A stretch of 52,977 bases of DNA. It comes from an uncultured Opitutales bacterium (GTDB lineage Bacteria; Verrucomicrobiota; Verrucomicrobiia; Opitutales; UBA2995). Positions 1 through 8,800 of the stretch are shown here, piece by piece; position 1 is the first letter of the stretch; each line of letters opens with the position of its first letter. The notes below the pieces were generated by a model. That model was not told where the DNA came from, made no database searches, and saw nothing but the letters and a program-made list of their open reading frames with translations. Made by a program: the position numbers and the translations under genes. The stretch lies in the NCBI GenBank assembly GCA_938075565.1, contig CALJGU010000045.1, positions 1-52,977 on the forward strand, written 5' to 3'.

Positions 1-1566
1 ATCAATATGATCACAGCCGGAGGCAATCGAGGAAAGTACGGTGGTGTCACTGATCGGACTACAATGATCGCCGAATATAGCACCGTCGAGAATAGCGGCA
101 GAAGTTAGCCAGAAGTAGAGATTGGTCTCACCGTCATAAGCGCCTAAGCTGTAGGCCAGCGGGAGAATGACAGGAATGAGAATTCCCATGGTCCCAAAAC
201 TAGTGCCCGTCGCAAAAGCCATTCCAGAGGCGATGCAGAATGTGAGAAGTGGCAGTGTCCATACGGGCAACCGGTCACCCAATAAGGAGAACAGGTATTT
301 ATCCGTATGGAGGCCGGTGGTGCAAATCTCCTTCATTCCCCAAGCCATGATAAGAATGAATGCGGCCATCCATAAGGTCGGAAAAGCTTGGAGGTAGGCT
401 TTAAATGCTTTGCGCGGTTTGAGCACCTTACTCAAGGAAGCTAACAGAATGGCCCAAAAACCGCCCGTAAGAGCAGCAATCGCCAGGATCTTCATCGATC
501 CCGATTCGCCATACGCAGGATTGGTAGCGTAACCAAATGCCTCGCGCCAATTCTCCATCGATCCAAAGGAAAACGGTACTCCCTCTCCCAGCATTCGATA
601 GCGACCGATGAGCAATATACCGGAAAAAATGGCCAGTATCACCCAAATGATGGGCAGTGCTGCATTGCGGGCTAAGCGCCGCTGTCCTGCTTCGGGCTCC
701 AAGATTTCATTTTTTTCTGAAATAATCAATTTTGCCCCATCCCGCAGAACTTTCCCAGTTTCGGCGGCTCGTTTTTCAGCCTCATACATGGGCCCGTAAT
801 CGCGATCGCTTACCGATGAAATAAACAGAAATATCAGCGTTCCCCAGCAATAGAATCGATACGGGACGCTCTTCACAAAGATGGCGTAGCCTCCTTCATC
901 CAATCCTATGGTCTGTGACATTTGGGAGAACAGATAGACCTCAAAAGCAATCCAGGTAGACAACATCGCCAGTCCGGCAATCGGGGCCGTCGTAGAATCC
1001 ACCAGGTAAGCCAACTTCTCCCGCGAAATCTTCCACTTGTCTGTCAGCGCCCGCATGGTCGATCCCACCACCACGGTATTGGAATAGTCGTCAAAGAAGA
1101 TGATCATTCCGGCAAAAAAGGTGGCCAATTTGGTACTCCGCCGACCGCGAGCGAGGACGATGAGCTTTTCGGCCAGTCCGTGAATCCCTCCACTCCGGTA
1201 GGTCACGTGAATCATGCCTACCAGCGCGAACAGAAACACAAATATGAAAATATTAAATGCGTTCCTGAGATTCTCGATGAGGAAGGTATCCACCCCCTTG
1301 GGAATGGCAACGAATGGGTTGAAGCCATAACTAAGAAAGGTCCCGGTAAAAAAGGCCGCTAGCAGTGCAATAACCAGATTTCTGAAAAACAAGGCACAAG
1401 CAACCGCCATGATCGGAGGGAGGACACTGTACCACTGTCCATTTAATTCCTGCCCTTCGAAGGGCCTCTGGGGTAAAGAATAGAAAAAGAGGCAAGCCAA
1501 GCCCAACGTAACGATAAATCCAATCTGACGCTTGGGTTGTCTAAGTAGCTTTAACGTTTCTTCCAT
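1..1566 (-). CDS. NhaC-family Na+/H+ antiporter, 3' end cut by window edge
   Basis: This is an integral membrane cation/proton antiporter of the NhaC family (Na_H_antiporter domain). The frame is open from the ATG at 1566 to base 1, giving 522 visible residues; the C-terminus lies outside the window. Seen: many hydrophobic segments, the FFDDYSNT segment in the first half, and GDHCSPISDTT close to the left edge. Both are signatures I associate with NhaC proteins, where Asp and His residues bind cations. The family exchanges external H+ for internal Na+ (or acts as a malate/lactate-type exchanger in some members); the exact substrate cannot be read here. It is transcribed away from the SixA-like gene, with a 266-bp divergent spacer holding a long hairpin. 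Family call is strong, substrate is open. Confidence 0.88.
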   Translation of the reverse strand, partial: MEETLKLLRQPKRQIGFIVTLGLACLFFYSLPQRPFEGQELNGQWYSVLPPIMAVACALFFRNLVIALLAAFFTGTFLSYGFNPFVAIPKGVDTFLIENLRNAFNIFIFVFLFALVGMIHVTYRSGGIHGLAEKLIVLARGRRSTKLATFFAGMIIFFDDYSNTVVVGSTMRALTDKWKISREKLAYLVDSTTAPIAGLAMLSTWIAFEVYLFSQMSQTIGLDEGGYAIFVKSVPYRFYCWGTLIFLFISSVSDRDYGPMYEAEKRAAETGKVLRDGAKLIISEKNEILEPEAGQRRLARNAALPIIWVILAIFSGILLIGRYRMLGEGVPFSFGSMENWREAFGYATNPAYGESGSMKILAIAALTGGFWAILLASLSKVLKPRKAFKAYLQAFPTLWMAAFILIMAWGMKEICTTGLHTDKYLFSLLGDRLPVWTLPLLTFCIASGMAFATGTSFGTMGILIPVILPLAYSLGAYDGETNLYFWLTSAAILDGAIFGDHCSPISDTTVLSSIASGCDHID

Positions 1567-1694
1567 AAATGAGCAGGACTGGACGAAGGATTCAACAAGA
1601 GAAAAGGCTGGTCCACTGAATATTTCAAGCTCTTCACGAAATAAGATCCCAGGTCATCCATCTTATTACTGTAGGTTACTTAAACCGAGCTGTA

Positions 1695-1742
1695 AGGGGG
1701 TGCCCGTGAGGAGGTTCGCCAAAAGCGTTCCAGGCACCCCCT
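1695..1742. repeat. Long imperfect hairpin between divergent genes
   Basis: The arms AGGGGGTGCC (1695-1704) and GGCACCCCCT (1733-1742) are a perfect 10-bp inverted repeat, and the 28-base interior can itself fold partly (GGTTCGCC against AGCGTTCC, with mismatches). The genes on both sides read away from it, so it does not sit where a terminator is needed. It is more likely a dispersed repeat or a regulatory element; the GTAG motif of the other repeats in the window is absent (GTAA instead). Confidence 0.5.
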
Positions 1743-1832
1743 ATTTTAAAATAAACTCACTTGCGACCCACAACGACCAGGCTTTTTATAGCACTGTATC
1801 CTCCGCAAGAATACGTAAGGTCCAGAAAATCT

Positions 1833-2327
1833 ATGAAAACGGTTCACCTCATTCGCCACGCCAAATCCAGTTGGAACCACCCAGGATTATCCGATATTGA
1901 ACGACCTTTGAACAATCGAGGTCGCGAAGCCTGCGCGATCATGGCTCCTCAAATCCTGGATGCTGGGTGCAACTTTGACACCATCCACTGCAGCATTGCT
2001 ACCCGGGCTCAAAATACCATCGAGGGACTCGCAGCCGCCTTGCCAGATCGAAGCATCACCTGGTCATCCGAAAGCAAGCTCTACACCTTCAGCAGTCAGG
2101 ACCTTTTTGACTACTGCCTGGACTTGGATAATGGATTAACATCGATCGTTCTGGTGGGCCACAATCCCGCGATGACCGGGTTCGCCAACGGCATGGGTGA
2201 TCAATCGATCGATAACTTGCCCACCTGTGGATACGTGCAAATTGAGCTGCCGACCGAGTCCTGGAAGGAGATCACTCCCGAGACAGGAACGACTAAGACT
2301 ATTTTGACACCCAAAATGTTTCGATAA
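1833..2327 (+). CDS. SixA-like phosphohistidine phosphatase (histidine phosphatase superfamily)
   Basis: A 164-residue cytoplasmic protein of the histidine phosphatase (phosphoglycerate-mutase-like) superfamily. The N-terminus holds the catalytic motif VHLIRHAKSSW, where the His after Arg is the phosphorylated nucleophile. A second conserved His occurs in VLVGHNPAMTG. Length and the RHAKS form fit SixA, which in E. coli removes phosphate from histidine of phosphotransfer domains or PTS proteins; the local target is unknown. I chose the ATG at 1833 because the alternative start at 1761 adds 24 residues that do not look like this fold. The gene stands alone; an inverted GTAG-hairpin repeat follows it. 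Confidence 0.85.
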   Translation: MKTVHLIRHAKSSWNHPGLSDIERPLNNRGREACAIMAPQILDAGCNFDTIHCSIATRAQNTIEGLAAALPDRSITWSSESKLYTFSSQDLFDYCLDLDNGLTSIVLVGHNPAMTGFANGMGDQSIDNLPTCGYVQIELPTESWKEITPETGTTKTILTPKMFR

Positions 2328-2375
2328 GGAGAGGCTCAATTAAAACCTTAGAGAACCTTCCATCGGACTCAAATT

Positions 2376-2449
2376 TGTAGGAGCTGCTTTAGCTGCGAAA
2401 GAGACCAAGATCTTACGGCGACAAGTTCGCAGCTAAAGCAGCTCCTACA
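2376..2449. repeat. Inverted GTAG-hairpin pair (REP/BIME-like element)
   Basis: The 24-bp arms at 2376-2399 and 2426-2449 are perfect reverse complements. Each arm begins TGTAGGAGCTGC and carries GTAG followed by an AGCT-based short palindrome (stem AGCT, loop GCTTT). This matches the layout of bacterial REP sequences (GTAG plus hairpin) in an inverted pair. It lies in the 262-bp space between convergent sixA-like and ilvD/edd-like genes, so it could also act as a bidirectional terminator. Confidence 0.75.
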
Positions 2450-2589
2450 TTTCTCTCAAAAATCCTGAGAACAGCTTGTAAATAATCAAAAATCTTTTGC
2501 ATCCCGAAGTTTAGAAGTGCGGTCTCAAACGCTGTTCATCTAGACTGTTATTCGGTTTCCAGAAATAGCCTATAACATTAATCGCACAA

Positions 2590-4392
2590 CTATCCATTCG
2601 AACCATGAGGCCACCAGATAGCACCTTCTGCGAGAGGGCGAACGACCTGGGCTGCGATGCGCATGGGACCGCGTGGAAGTTCGATGGATGGTTTTTGCCA
2701 GGCGTCGGCGCGTTGTTTCATCTCGTCAGCTGGAATGTGGACAAACAAACTTTCAGCGTCACCATCTAGTGTGATGCGATCGCCTTCTTCGATCAAAGCG
2801 ATGGGTCCCCCACTCCAGGCCTCAGGCTCCACATGAACAACCAAGGTTCCGCGTGACACTCCGGAAAGACGTCCGTCCGTGACCACCGCGATTTCTGAGT
2901 CCGTCCCCATGCCGCTCAGTGCAGCGGTCAGACGAAGGAGTTCGGGACATCCCACAGTTACTCCTTGATAACGTAGTACAATGACATCTCCAAGAACTAT
3001 CTTTCCACTGAGGACTGCTTCGACCGCTTTACCTTCATGATCAAAGACGCGAGCCGTTCCGTCGAACTGACGCACGTTGGCATTGAGTTTAAATACAGAC
3101 CCCAAAGTCGCGATACTGGACTTTTCTTCCGTTGAGTGATCGCCAGTCACTACGCACAAGGAAGACTTCGGCTTCAAAGGTGCTTCCAGTGAACGAATGA
3201 CATCGATTTGTGGATTAACAAATTCAGGCAATGGAGTATCGCTTAGTCCGTCCGCTACACTCGAACCGGTGATCGTTTGCGCTTCGCCATCTAACAATCC
3301 CTGCTCGACCATGTACTTTGCCAGCGGAGCTATGCCGTCGGCTTTCTCGAACAAGTCGACCATTACGTACATGCCGGCCGGCAACAAGTTGAGGAGCACA
3401 GGAGTATCGGAGGTCTCCCGAATATTTTCTAATCCAAACGGAATGCCAAACCCTTCTGCAATAGCTGGGAGATGAATGACAGCGTTAGTGCTACCTCCGA
3501 CGGCGTGCAACATAACCGTTGCATTGCGAAAGGAACGTTCATCGACACAATCACCGACGGTTCGTCCCTCCTCCATCATCTTTACCAGGCAGTCGCCTGC
3601 CTCACGAGCCTCCTCCAATTTCTTTGGAAATACGGAGACATGGTCTGTATCCATAGCGGGGGTACTGGCGCTACTAAAAATAGAAATACCCAATGCGGAA
3701 CCAATACAGGCCATGGTATTGGAAGTAGCCATGATCCCACAGCCGCCTGGTGATGGCAGAGAACGAATAAGGATGTCGTCATGTTCGGCCTGGTCCACCT
3801 TTCCTGCAGCGAGCATGCCAGCCACTTCATTGGCCGTTTCGATTTCAATACTGCGACCACTCAAGGAACAACCGGCACGAATGGTTCCTCCATGAACCAC
3901 TACAACCGGTAAGTCTTTTAACCAGGAAGCTGCGAGTAACCCTCCCGCCACTGTCTTGTCGCAACCGGTAATAATGATAACGGCGTCCGCACAATTGATC
4001 TCCACCTGTTGCACGATCGAGGAGGCAAACATCTCCCGTGAGAAAAGCGAATACCCCATGGCTCCAAGCCGAGGCTCATCCTCATAAGCATGCCCCATAG
4101 AAATGGCATCGGTCACAGCCGCCACTGGCTCAACGGCCGCCATCTTATGATGGGTCTTCCATAGATGGCCCGCAGCCTCCTCGGCTAATTTCCGATGATG
4201 CAGATTACATAAGTTCGTTTCACCTCCCCCATACATAATAAGGATGGTGGGGCCCGTATAGTCGGACGCGTATACAGAACCAGGTCCGTCACGGAAGTCA
4301 GCCTTTACCGCCTGACGCATCCAGCCATGCCACATAGCTGCTGGACAGCCACCAATATCACGCAAGAAGTCGCTACGTTGCTTCTTTTTCAT
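2590..4392 (-). CDS. IlvD/Edd-family dehydratase (dihydroxy-acid or sugar-acid dehydratase)
   Basis: A 600-residue cytoplasmic Fe-S dehydratase of the IlvD/Edd family. Three conserved cysteines expected to hold the cluster are visible: C62 (in ETNLCNLHH), C144 (TGCDKT, followed by K146, the position carbamylated in some members) and C218 (GGCG). The C-terminal domain has TDGRLSGVSRG, a family hallmark. Members dehydrate either dihydroxy-acids in branched-chain amino-acid synthesis or aldonic acids such as xylonate, arabinonate or gluconate. No other ilv gene is nearby. The GCDKT form and the isolated position make a sugar-acid dehydratase about as likely as DHAD. Substrate is not resolved, so I give no symbol. 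Length is typical (570-610). Confidence 0.85.
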   Translation of the reverse strand: MKKKQRSDFLRDIGGCPAAMWHGWMRQAVKADFRDGPGSVYASDYTGPTILIMYGGGETNLCNLHHRKLAEEAAGHLWKTHHKMAAVEPVAAVTDAISMGHAYEDEPRLGAMGYSLFSREMFASSIVQQVEINCADAVIIITGCDKTVAGGLLAASWLKDLPVVVVHGGTIRAGCSLSGRSIEIETANEVAGMLAAGKVDQAEHDDILIRSLPSPGGCGIMATSNTMACIGSALGISIFSSASTPAMDTDHVSVFPKKLEEAREAGDCLVKMMEEGRTVGDCVDERSFRNATVMLHAVGGSTNAVIHLPAIAEGFGIPFGLENIRETSDTPVLLNLLPAGMYVMVDLFEKADGIAPLAKYMVEQGLLDGEAQTITGSSVADGLSDTPLPEFVNPQIDVIRSLEAPLKPKSSLCVVTGDHSTEEKSSIATLGSVFKLNANVRQFDGTARVFDHEGKAVEAVLSGKIVLGDVIVLRYQGVTVGCPELLRLTAALSGMGTDSEIAVVTDGRLSGVSRGTLVVHVEPEAWSGGPIALIEEGDRITLDGDAESLFVHIPADEMKQRADAWQKPSIELPRGPMRIAAQVVRPLAEGAIWWPHGSNG

Positions 4393-4518
4393 TTTTGGGA
4401 GTCATATGAGAGAAGATTGATCTAACGAAAGAAATCGTTGGGAAGAAAAGAAATTAGGCCACGCTATTTTTGCCCTCCTTTACTGCCCCTTAGATTCTGC
4501 TCAAAACTCTGAGTGCGG

Positions 4519-4550
4519 CACTGCGGGGACGCAGTGGCCCGAACTTCTAC
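4519..4550. repeat. Single hairpin with nearby GTAG, possible solo REP or terminator
   Basis: CACTGCG (4519-4525), loop GGGA, CGCAGTG (4530-4536) is a perfect 7-bp stem. Read on the minus strand, GTAG (4547-4550) lies ten bases before it. It sits just past the stop of the DUF5069 gene. It may be a degenerate single member of the GTAG-hairpin family, or simply a terminator for the minus-strand ABC operon, although no clear U-tract follows. Confidence 0.4.
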
Positions 4551-4558
4551 TGGAAGTG

Positions 4559-4993
4559 TCAGTCTATTCTGCCTTCGTCGTACTCAATCATATCAGCAAA
4601 GGATCGGATATCCATCCGATTCGAAACGCCCATATGATCACGAGATTTCTGCAGGGCAATCTGACCTTCTTTACTCATGCCCATCTGAACCACTTTCCGA
4701 TTCCAGATGTGTGGCTGGGTGTCTTCTGGCAGGATTTCCTTCAGGCGCTCAGTGACTTCGTCATCATCCGCGGCGGTTTTTACCAATTCAATAACGGCTT
4801 TAGCTTCGACTCCCAAGTGCAGACAAAGAAACCCGTCAAAGCCACGCGTGAAGTTGCGTTGGTATCCTTTGGGCAATTCGTCCTTTAGGTGCAAATGAAT
4901 CTTGGCAATAAAGCGTGGCAGGTGAAGCAACCCAAACGCAGGATGCGGGTAGTAAGGCGAAGGTAGGTCGGCGGTATCGTTGGGATCTCTCAT
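4559..4993 (-). CDS. DUF5069-family protein
   Basis: A 144-residue soluble protein resembling DUF5069, a family I know mainly from Verrucomicrobia and Planctomycetes. Recognisable features are the N-terminal LLHLPRFIAKIHLHLKDELP segment and a D-rich second half with a conserved FLCLHLG core. Function is unknown. Its ATG overlaps the stop of the upstream ABC permease by four bases (ATGA), so it is probably translated with the transporter and is the last gene of that operon. It has no signal peptide or membrane segment. Confidence 0.7.
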   Translation of the reverse strand: MRDPNDTADLPSPYYPHPAFGLLHLPRFIAKIHLHLKDELPKGYQRNFTRGFDGFLCLHLGVEAKAVIELVKTAADDDEVTERLKEILPEDTQPHIWNRKVVQMGMSKEGQIALQKSRDHMGVSNRMDIRSFADMIEYDEGRID

Positions 4994-6180
4994 GAACGAA
5001 ATAAGATGCTTTCTTTACTGGCCAGCTTGGTGCAAGCCACAAATCCGATTCCGGCCAAGGCAATGAGCGAAACATAAACCACAGCGACAGGGCCCCATTC
5101 CACATTTCCTGAGAAAATGGCCTTACTCGCCAGCGAGATATTCAGAATCGGAACTGCGGCAGTGACATAAGTGAGCTTCACCCAAGGCATCATTCCGAAA
5201 ATGAGAGGGATAAAGATCAAAGCCATCATTGGAGAAATAATGCTCTGTGCTTCTTTGAAGCTTTTAGCAAAGAAGGAAAGCGTCATTAAAAAGGAGGCGA
5301 AGAAAATGGTGAGCGGAAAGAGGAGTGAGAAAAACAAAAGGATATTCAACGGCTGCAACATAGGTCCGATCTGCGAAGAAATATCGCCAATGCGCGACCC
5401 CATGGACATCATTGCCAGGCCCATACTAGTCATTGACAAACTGGCCGCGAACAAGCCTGAGCAAACAATCAGCGCCAGCTTCCCTAAAATAATCTGAATC
5501 AACGGCGCGGACGAGGTAAGCAACGTCTCCAAGGTTCCTCGCTCTTTCTCCCCTGCCCCCAGATCGATCGCCGGGTACATAGCACCCGTGAAACAAAGAA
5601 TGATAAAGAGGTAAGGAATGAAACCACCGATCGCTTCGCCAATCTGCTCCTGCTGCGTGGCGGTATCCTGAAAATCCACTTTAACGGGGTTAATAAAATC
5701 GAGCGTATAACCCAGGTCCTTGATCCGGGTCTCTCTGACCGACGTTTGATAATCGCGGATCACGTTCATGATGCGATTACGTGATATGCCTCCATTGCCA
5801 GTCGACCGGTAGTGAAGTGACAACTCCCCTGCCCCGGTTCCATTCAACTCATCGGCAAAGGATTCGTTAAAAACGATTACGGCATCCAGCCCGTTATTAT
5901 CGACTTGGTCCTTTGCATCGGTACCAGACGGCAAATCGCTTAATTCAAATCCTTCTTGGTTAGTCAACGAATCAACGAGCGGACTTTCCGGTGCCTGAAT
6001 CAATCCAATCTTTAGCACTTTCTCCTGCGCCTTCTTAACCTCCTTGATGGCAAAAAAACCAAGACCTCCGAAGATCACCGGAAAGATGACCATGGGAATA
6101 ACGATCATGGCTATGATCGCCCGACGATCACGCAAGGTATCCAGTCCTTCTTTTTTGAATACAGCCCAGATGATCTTCAT
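4990..6180 (-). CDS. ABC-2 type exporter permease, NatB-like
   Basis: A 396-residue membrane subunit of an ABC exporter. It has an N-terminal membrane segment (about residues 20-48), a large extracytoplasmic domain of roughly 120-130 residues, and a C-terminal group of five to six hydrophobic segments, the usual plan of the ABC-2/NatB/YhaP type. The segment DLGAGEKERGTLETLLTSSAP is characteristic: KERGTLE precedes the conserved core of this family. It overlaps the ATPase gene upstream and the DUF5069 gene downstream by ATGA on both sides, so the three are translationally coupled. NatAB pumps export Na+ in Bacillus; whether this one does is not shown by sequence alone. Confidence 0.82.
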   Translation of the reverse strand: MKIIWAVFKKEGLDTLRDRRAIIAMIVIPMVIFPVIFGGLGFFAIKEVKKAQEKVLKIGLIQAPESPLVDSLTNQEGFELSDLPSGTDAKDQVDNNGLDAVIVFNESFADELNGTGAGELSLHYRSTGNGGISRNRIMNVIRDYQTSVRETRIKDLGYTLDFINPVKVDFQDTATQQEQIGEAIGGFIPYLFIILCFTGAMYPAIDLGAGEKERGTLETLLTSSAPLIQIILGKLALIVCSGLFAASLSMTSMGLAMMSMGSRIGDISSQIGPMLQPLNILLFFSLLFPLTIFFASFLMTLSFFAKSFKEAQSIISPMMALIFIPLIFGMMPWVKLTYVTAAVPILNISLASKAIFSGNVEWGPVAVVYVSLIALAGIGFVACTKLASKESILFRS

Positions 6181-6947
6181 GACGCGTCCTCCAGGATCGA
6201 GATAAATGCATCTTCCAGCGAATGCTGGCCGAACTGACTCTTAAAATTCTCAAAGCTGTCGTCGTAACACAGCTTGCCGTTGTGAATGACTCCGAGATCG
6301 TCACTGAGCAAACTCACCTCTCCCATGATGTGGGTTGAAAAAATCACAGTCTTTCCCGCCTGTTTGCATTCGCGAATCCATTCGATGATCGTTCGGGAGG
6401 TAAGCACATCCAGCCCGTTGGTTGGCTCATCAAAGATAATGACCTCCGGATCATGCATGAGGGTCCGGGCAATAGAAACTCGTTGTTTTTGCCCCATCGA
6501 CAATTTCCCGACACGACGATCGGCAAATTCTCCGATAGCCAAGCGATCGATCAATTGCTCCATGCGCTCTTGACTCACACTGTCTTCGACCTGGTGTAGA
6601 GCCGCAAAGTATTTGAGAGTCTCCCAAGGTGTCAGCCGATTGTAAAGACCGGTGGATCCGGTAAGAAATCCCAGCTTGGCTCGGGCGGCCCGAGCGTCTT
6701 TGGTCACGTCAACGCCACAGATCTTTACCGTGCCGGTCGTGGGTTGGAGCATACTGGCGACAATCCGCAATGCGGTCGTCTTACCCGCCCCATTGGGGCC
6801 AAGAAGCGTATAGATCCTGCCTGGCTGACAAGTGAAGGACACATTGTCTACCGCAGTGAAGGTGGTCTTCGGTGCAGTGCGGTAGACTTTTTGCTTATTC
6901 GTCTCAGCCTTTTTAAAGACTTTGGAAATACCTTCTACTTGGATCAT
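6177..6947 (-). CDS. ABC transporter ATP-binding protein, NatA-like
   Basis: A cytoplasmic ABC ATPase of about 256 residues that powers the adjacent NatB-like permease. Seen in order: Walker A LLGPNGAGKTTALR, signature LSMGQKQRVS, Walker B VIIFDEPTNGLD, and the switch His in IFSTHIMGEV. I chose the ATG at 6947, giving MIQVEGISKVF, because family proteins begin there. An ATG at 6992 would add 15 residues that look like untranslated leader, and neither has a clear Shine-Dalgarno. The stop overlaps the permease start by four bases. Confidence 0.85.
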   Translation of the reverse strand: MIQVEGISKVFKKAETNKQKVYRTAPKTTFTAVDNVSFTCQPGRIYTLLGPNGAGKTTALRIVASMLQPTTGTVKICGVDVTKDARAARAKLGFLTGSTGLYNRLTPWETLKYFAALHQVEDSVSQERMEQLIDRLAIGEFADRRVGKLSMGQKQRVSIARTLMHDPEVIIFDEPTNGLDVLTSRTIIEWIRECKQAGKTVIFSTHIMGEVSLLSDDLGVIHNGKLCYDDSFENFKSQFGQHSLEDAFISILEDAS

Positions 6948-7080
6948 TTGGGATGAAGGGAAAGAGGGTTGAGGTAACAAACCAAAATGCAATGAGGAAA
7001 TTTAGCCATGCTGGTTGATAGAAAAGTTAAAGAAGCTTTTTACTGGATTAGAGCTCAGGCGCTTGTCTTGATAACTAACC

Positions 7081-8742
7081 ATGAAGTTTACCCACTTATT
7101 CATAACAAATCTGACTTTTCTTCTCAGCCTCCTTTTTATAAGCGGGTGTGGACCCAGGAAATCTGGAGTCGAACAGGCAGCTGAGGCAGGCATCCTGCTC
7201 CTGGGAAATCACGCTGAACCGCAATCCTTGGACCCACAGGTGGCCACCGGAGTCCCTGAAAACCATGTCATTACCTCGATCATGGAAGGCCTGATTGCCT
7301 ACCACCCTTCTGATGATACCGCGATCGAGCCTGGCTTGGCGGAGCGTTTCGAAACTAACGAGGCCGGCGACGTCTATACTTTCTACCTGCAACCCAATGG
7401 TAAATGGTCGAATGGCGACCCCATCACCGCCCACGATTTCATCTATAGCTACCAGCGTATGCTCGACCCGAATCTGGCTGCGCAGTACGTAACGATGCTG
7501 TTCGTGGTGAGAAATGCCAAAGAGTATCACGAATCCCTCAGTGTCGAAGATCCTAACCACACCCCAATATCCTGGGATGAAGTGGGATTCAAAGCGATCG
7601 ATGACAAGACACTGGAGATTAGCTTGATCGCACCGATGCCTTATTTCCCACTGATGCTGAAGCATTACTCCTGGTTTCCCGTCCATCCCCCCACGATCGA
7701 AGCGCATGGCGGGAAAACCAGCCGCAATGGACGCTGGTTCCAACTCGGAAACCATGTAGGGAGTGGTCCCTTCCGCCTGAAGAGTTGGGTCACCAATCAA
7801 GTACTGGAAGTAGAAAGAAACCCCGAGTATTGGGATGCCGATACAGTCAAACTGAACGGAATTCGCTTTTTCCCCATCGAAAGCACCGATACAGAGAATC
7901 GCCTCTTCGAGTCAGACGGCCTACACAAGACGCACGATATACAACTCTCTAAAATTCAGGAATATCAACAAAACTTGCCTGAGAAGGTGAGAACCGATCC
8001 CTACCTCGGCTCCTATTTCTACCGCATCAATGTATCGCGCGGGGATGCACTCGCCGATAAACGAGTGCGACGAGCCCTACTCCTTTCCATCGACCGAGAA
8101 AGAATAACTGAAAACGTTCTGCGAGGAGGCCAGATTCCCGCCTACCACTATGTGCCCATGGGCATCAGCGGCTACACAAGCAAAACCTATTTTGAATACG
8201 ACCCCGAAGAAGCGAAGCGTCTACTCGCAGAGGCTGGGTATCCCAATGGTGAAGGATTCCCCGTCTTCGACATCCTCTACAACACCTTTGAGCAACACAA
8301 AATCATCGCCGAAACCATTCAGCAAATGTGGAAGACCTCACTCGGAATTGAAGTGGGCATTCACAATCAGGAGTGGAAGGTCTACCTCGATGCTCAATCG
8401 AGCCTGGACTACGACATCAGCCGGGCGGGTTGGATCGGTGATTACGTTGACCCTTACACCTTCCTCGAAATGTTCACCACGGGTAATGGTAATAATGATA
8501 CAGGCTGGTCGAGCGCCCGCTACGACGAGTTAATCGCAACCGCCCCGATGGCTGGAACCGACGAAAAACGATACGCCATGCTCCAGGAAGCGGAAGACCT
8601 CCTCATGGATGAATTGCCGATCTTGCCCATCTACATATACACCCGCCCCTACCTGATTCATCCCACTCTGAAAAATTGGAATCCGAAACTGATGGATAAT
8701 CGGAATATGAAATATATTTGGCTTGAGCCGAGCGGAGAGTAG
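7081..8742 (+). CDS. Oligopeptide ABC transporter substrate-binding lipoprotein (OppA/DppA type)
   Basis: A 553-residue binding protein of the SBP_bac_5 family. It starts with a lipoprotein signal (hydrophobic stretch ending LLFISGCG; the Cys at about residue 23 would be lipidated). Family features include HAEPQSLDPQVATG near the N-terminus, the KWSNGDPITAHDFIYSYQRM block around residues 110-130, and DYDISRAGWIGDYVDPYTFLE in the C-terminal lobe. Its length and the WIGDY.DPYTFLE motif match OppA-type peptide binders. It is followed by two permease genes; no ATPase genes occur in the cluster. Ligand is probably peptides or murein peptides, inferred from family. Confidence 0.88.
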   Translation: MKFTHLFITNLTFLLSLLFISGCGPRKSGVEQAAEAGILLLGNHAEPQSLDPQVATGVPENHVITSIMEGLIAYHPSDDTAIEPGLAERFETNEAGDVYTFYLQPNGKWSNGDPITAHDFIYSYQRMLDPNLAAQYVTMLFVVRNAKEYHESLSVEDPNHTPISWDEVGFKAIDDKTLEISLIAPMPYFPLMLKHYSWFPVHPPTIEAHGGKTSRNGRWFQLGNHVGSGPFRLKSWVTNQVLEVERNPEYWDADTVKLNGIRFFPIESTDTENRLFESDGLHKTHDIQLSKIQEYQQNLPEKVRTDPYLGSYFYRINVSRGDALADKRVRRALLLSIDRERITENVLRGGQIPAYHYVPMGISGYTSKTYFEYDPEEAKRLLAEAGYPNGEGFPVFDILYNTFEQHKIIAETIQQMWKTSLGIEVGIHNQEWKVYLDAQSSLDYDISRAGWIGDYVDPYTFLEMFTTGNGNNDTGWSSARYDELIATAPMAGTDEKRYAMLQEAEDLLMDELPILPIYIYTRPYLIHPTLKNWNPKLMDNRNMKYIWLEPSGE

Positions 8743-8800
8743 ATAAAGCTACTTATTGGTTCAGAAATCACGCCTGACCACCCACGCTGCTTATCCATCT

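Noticed and set aside
922-1362. Plus-strand ORF of 146 codons near the left edge.
   Set aside because: Antisense to the NhaC gene, which is open over the whole region with clear motifs.
2590-4392. Naming the dehydratase ilvD.
   Set aside because: Family motifs are shared with sugar-acid dehydratases and there is no ilv neighbour, so the specific name is not supported.
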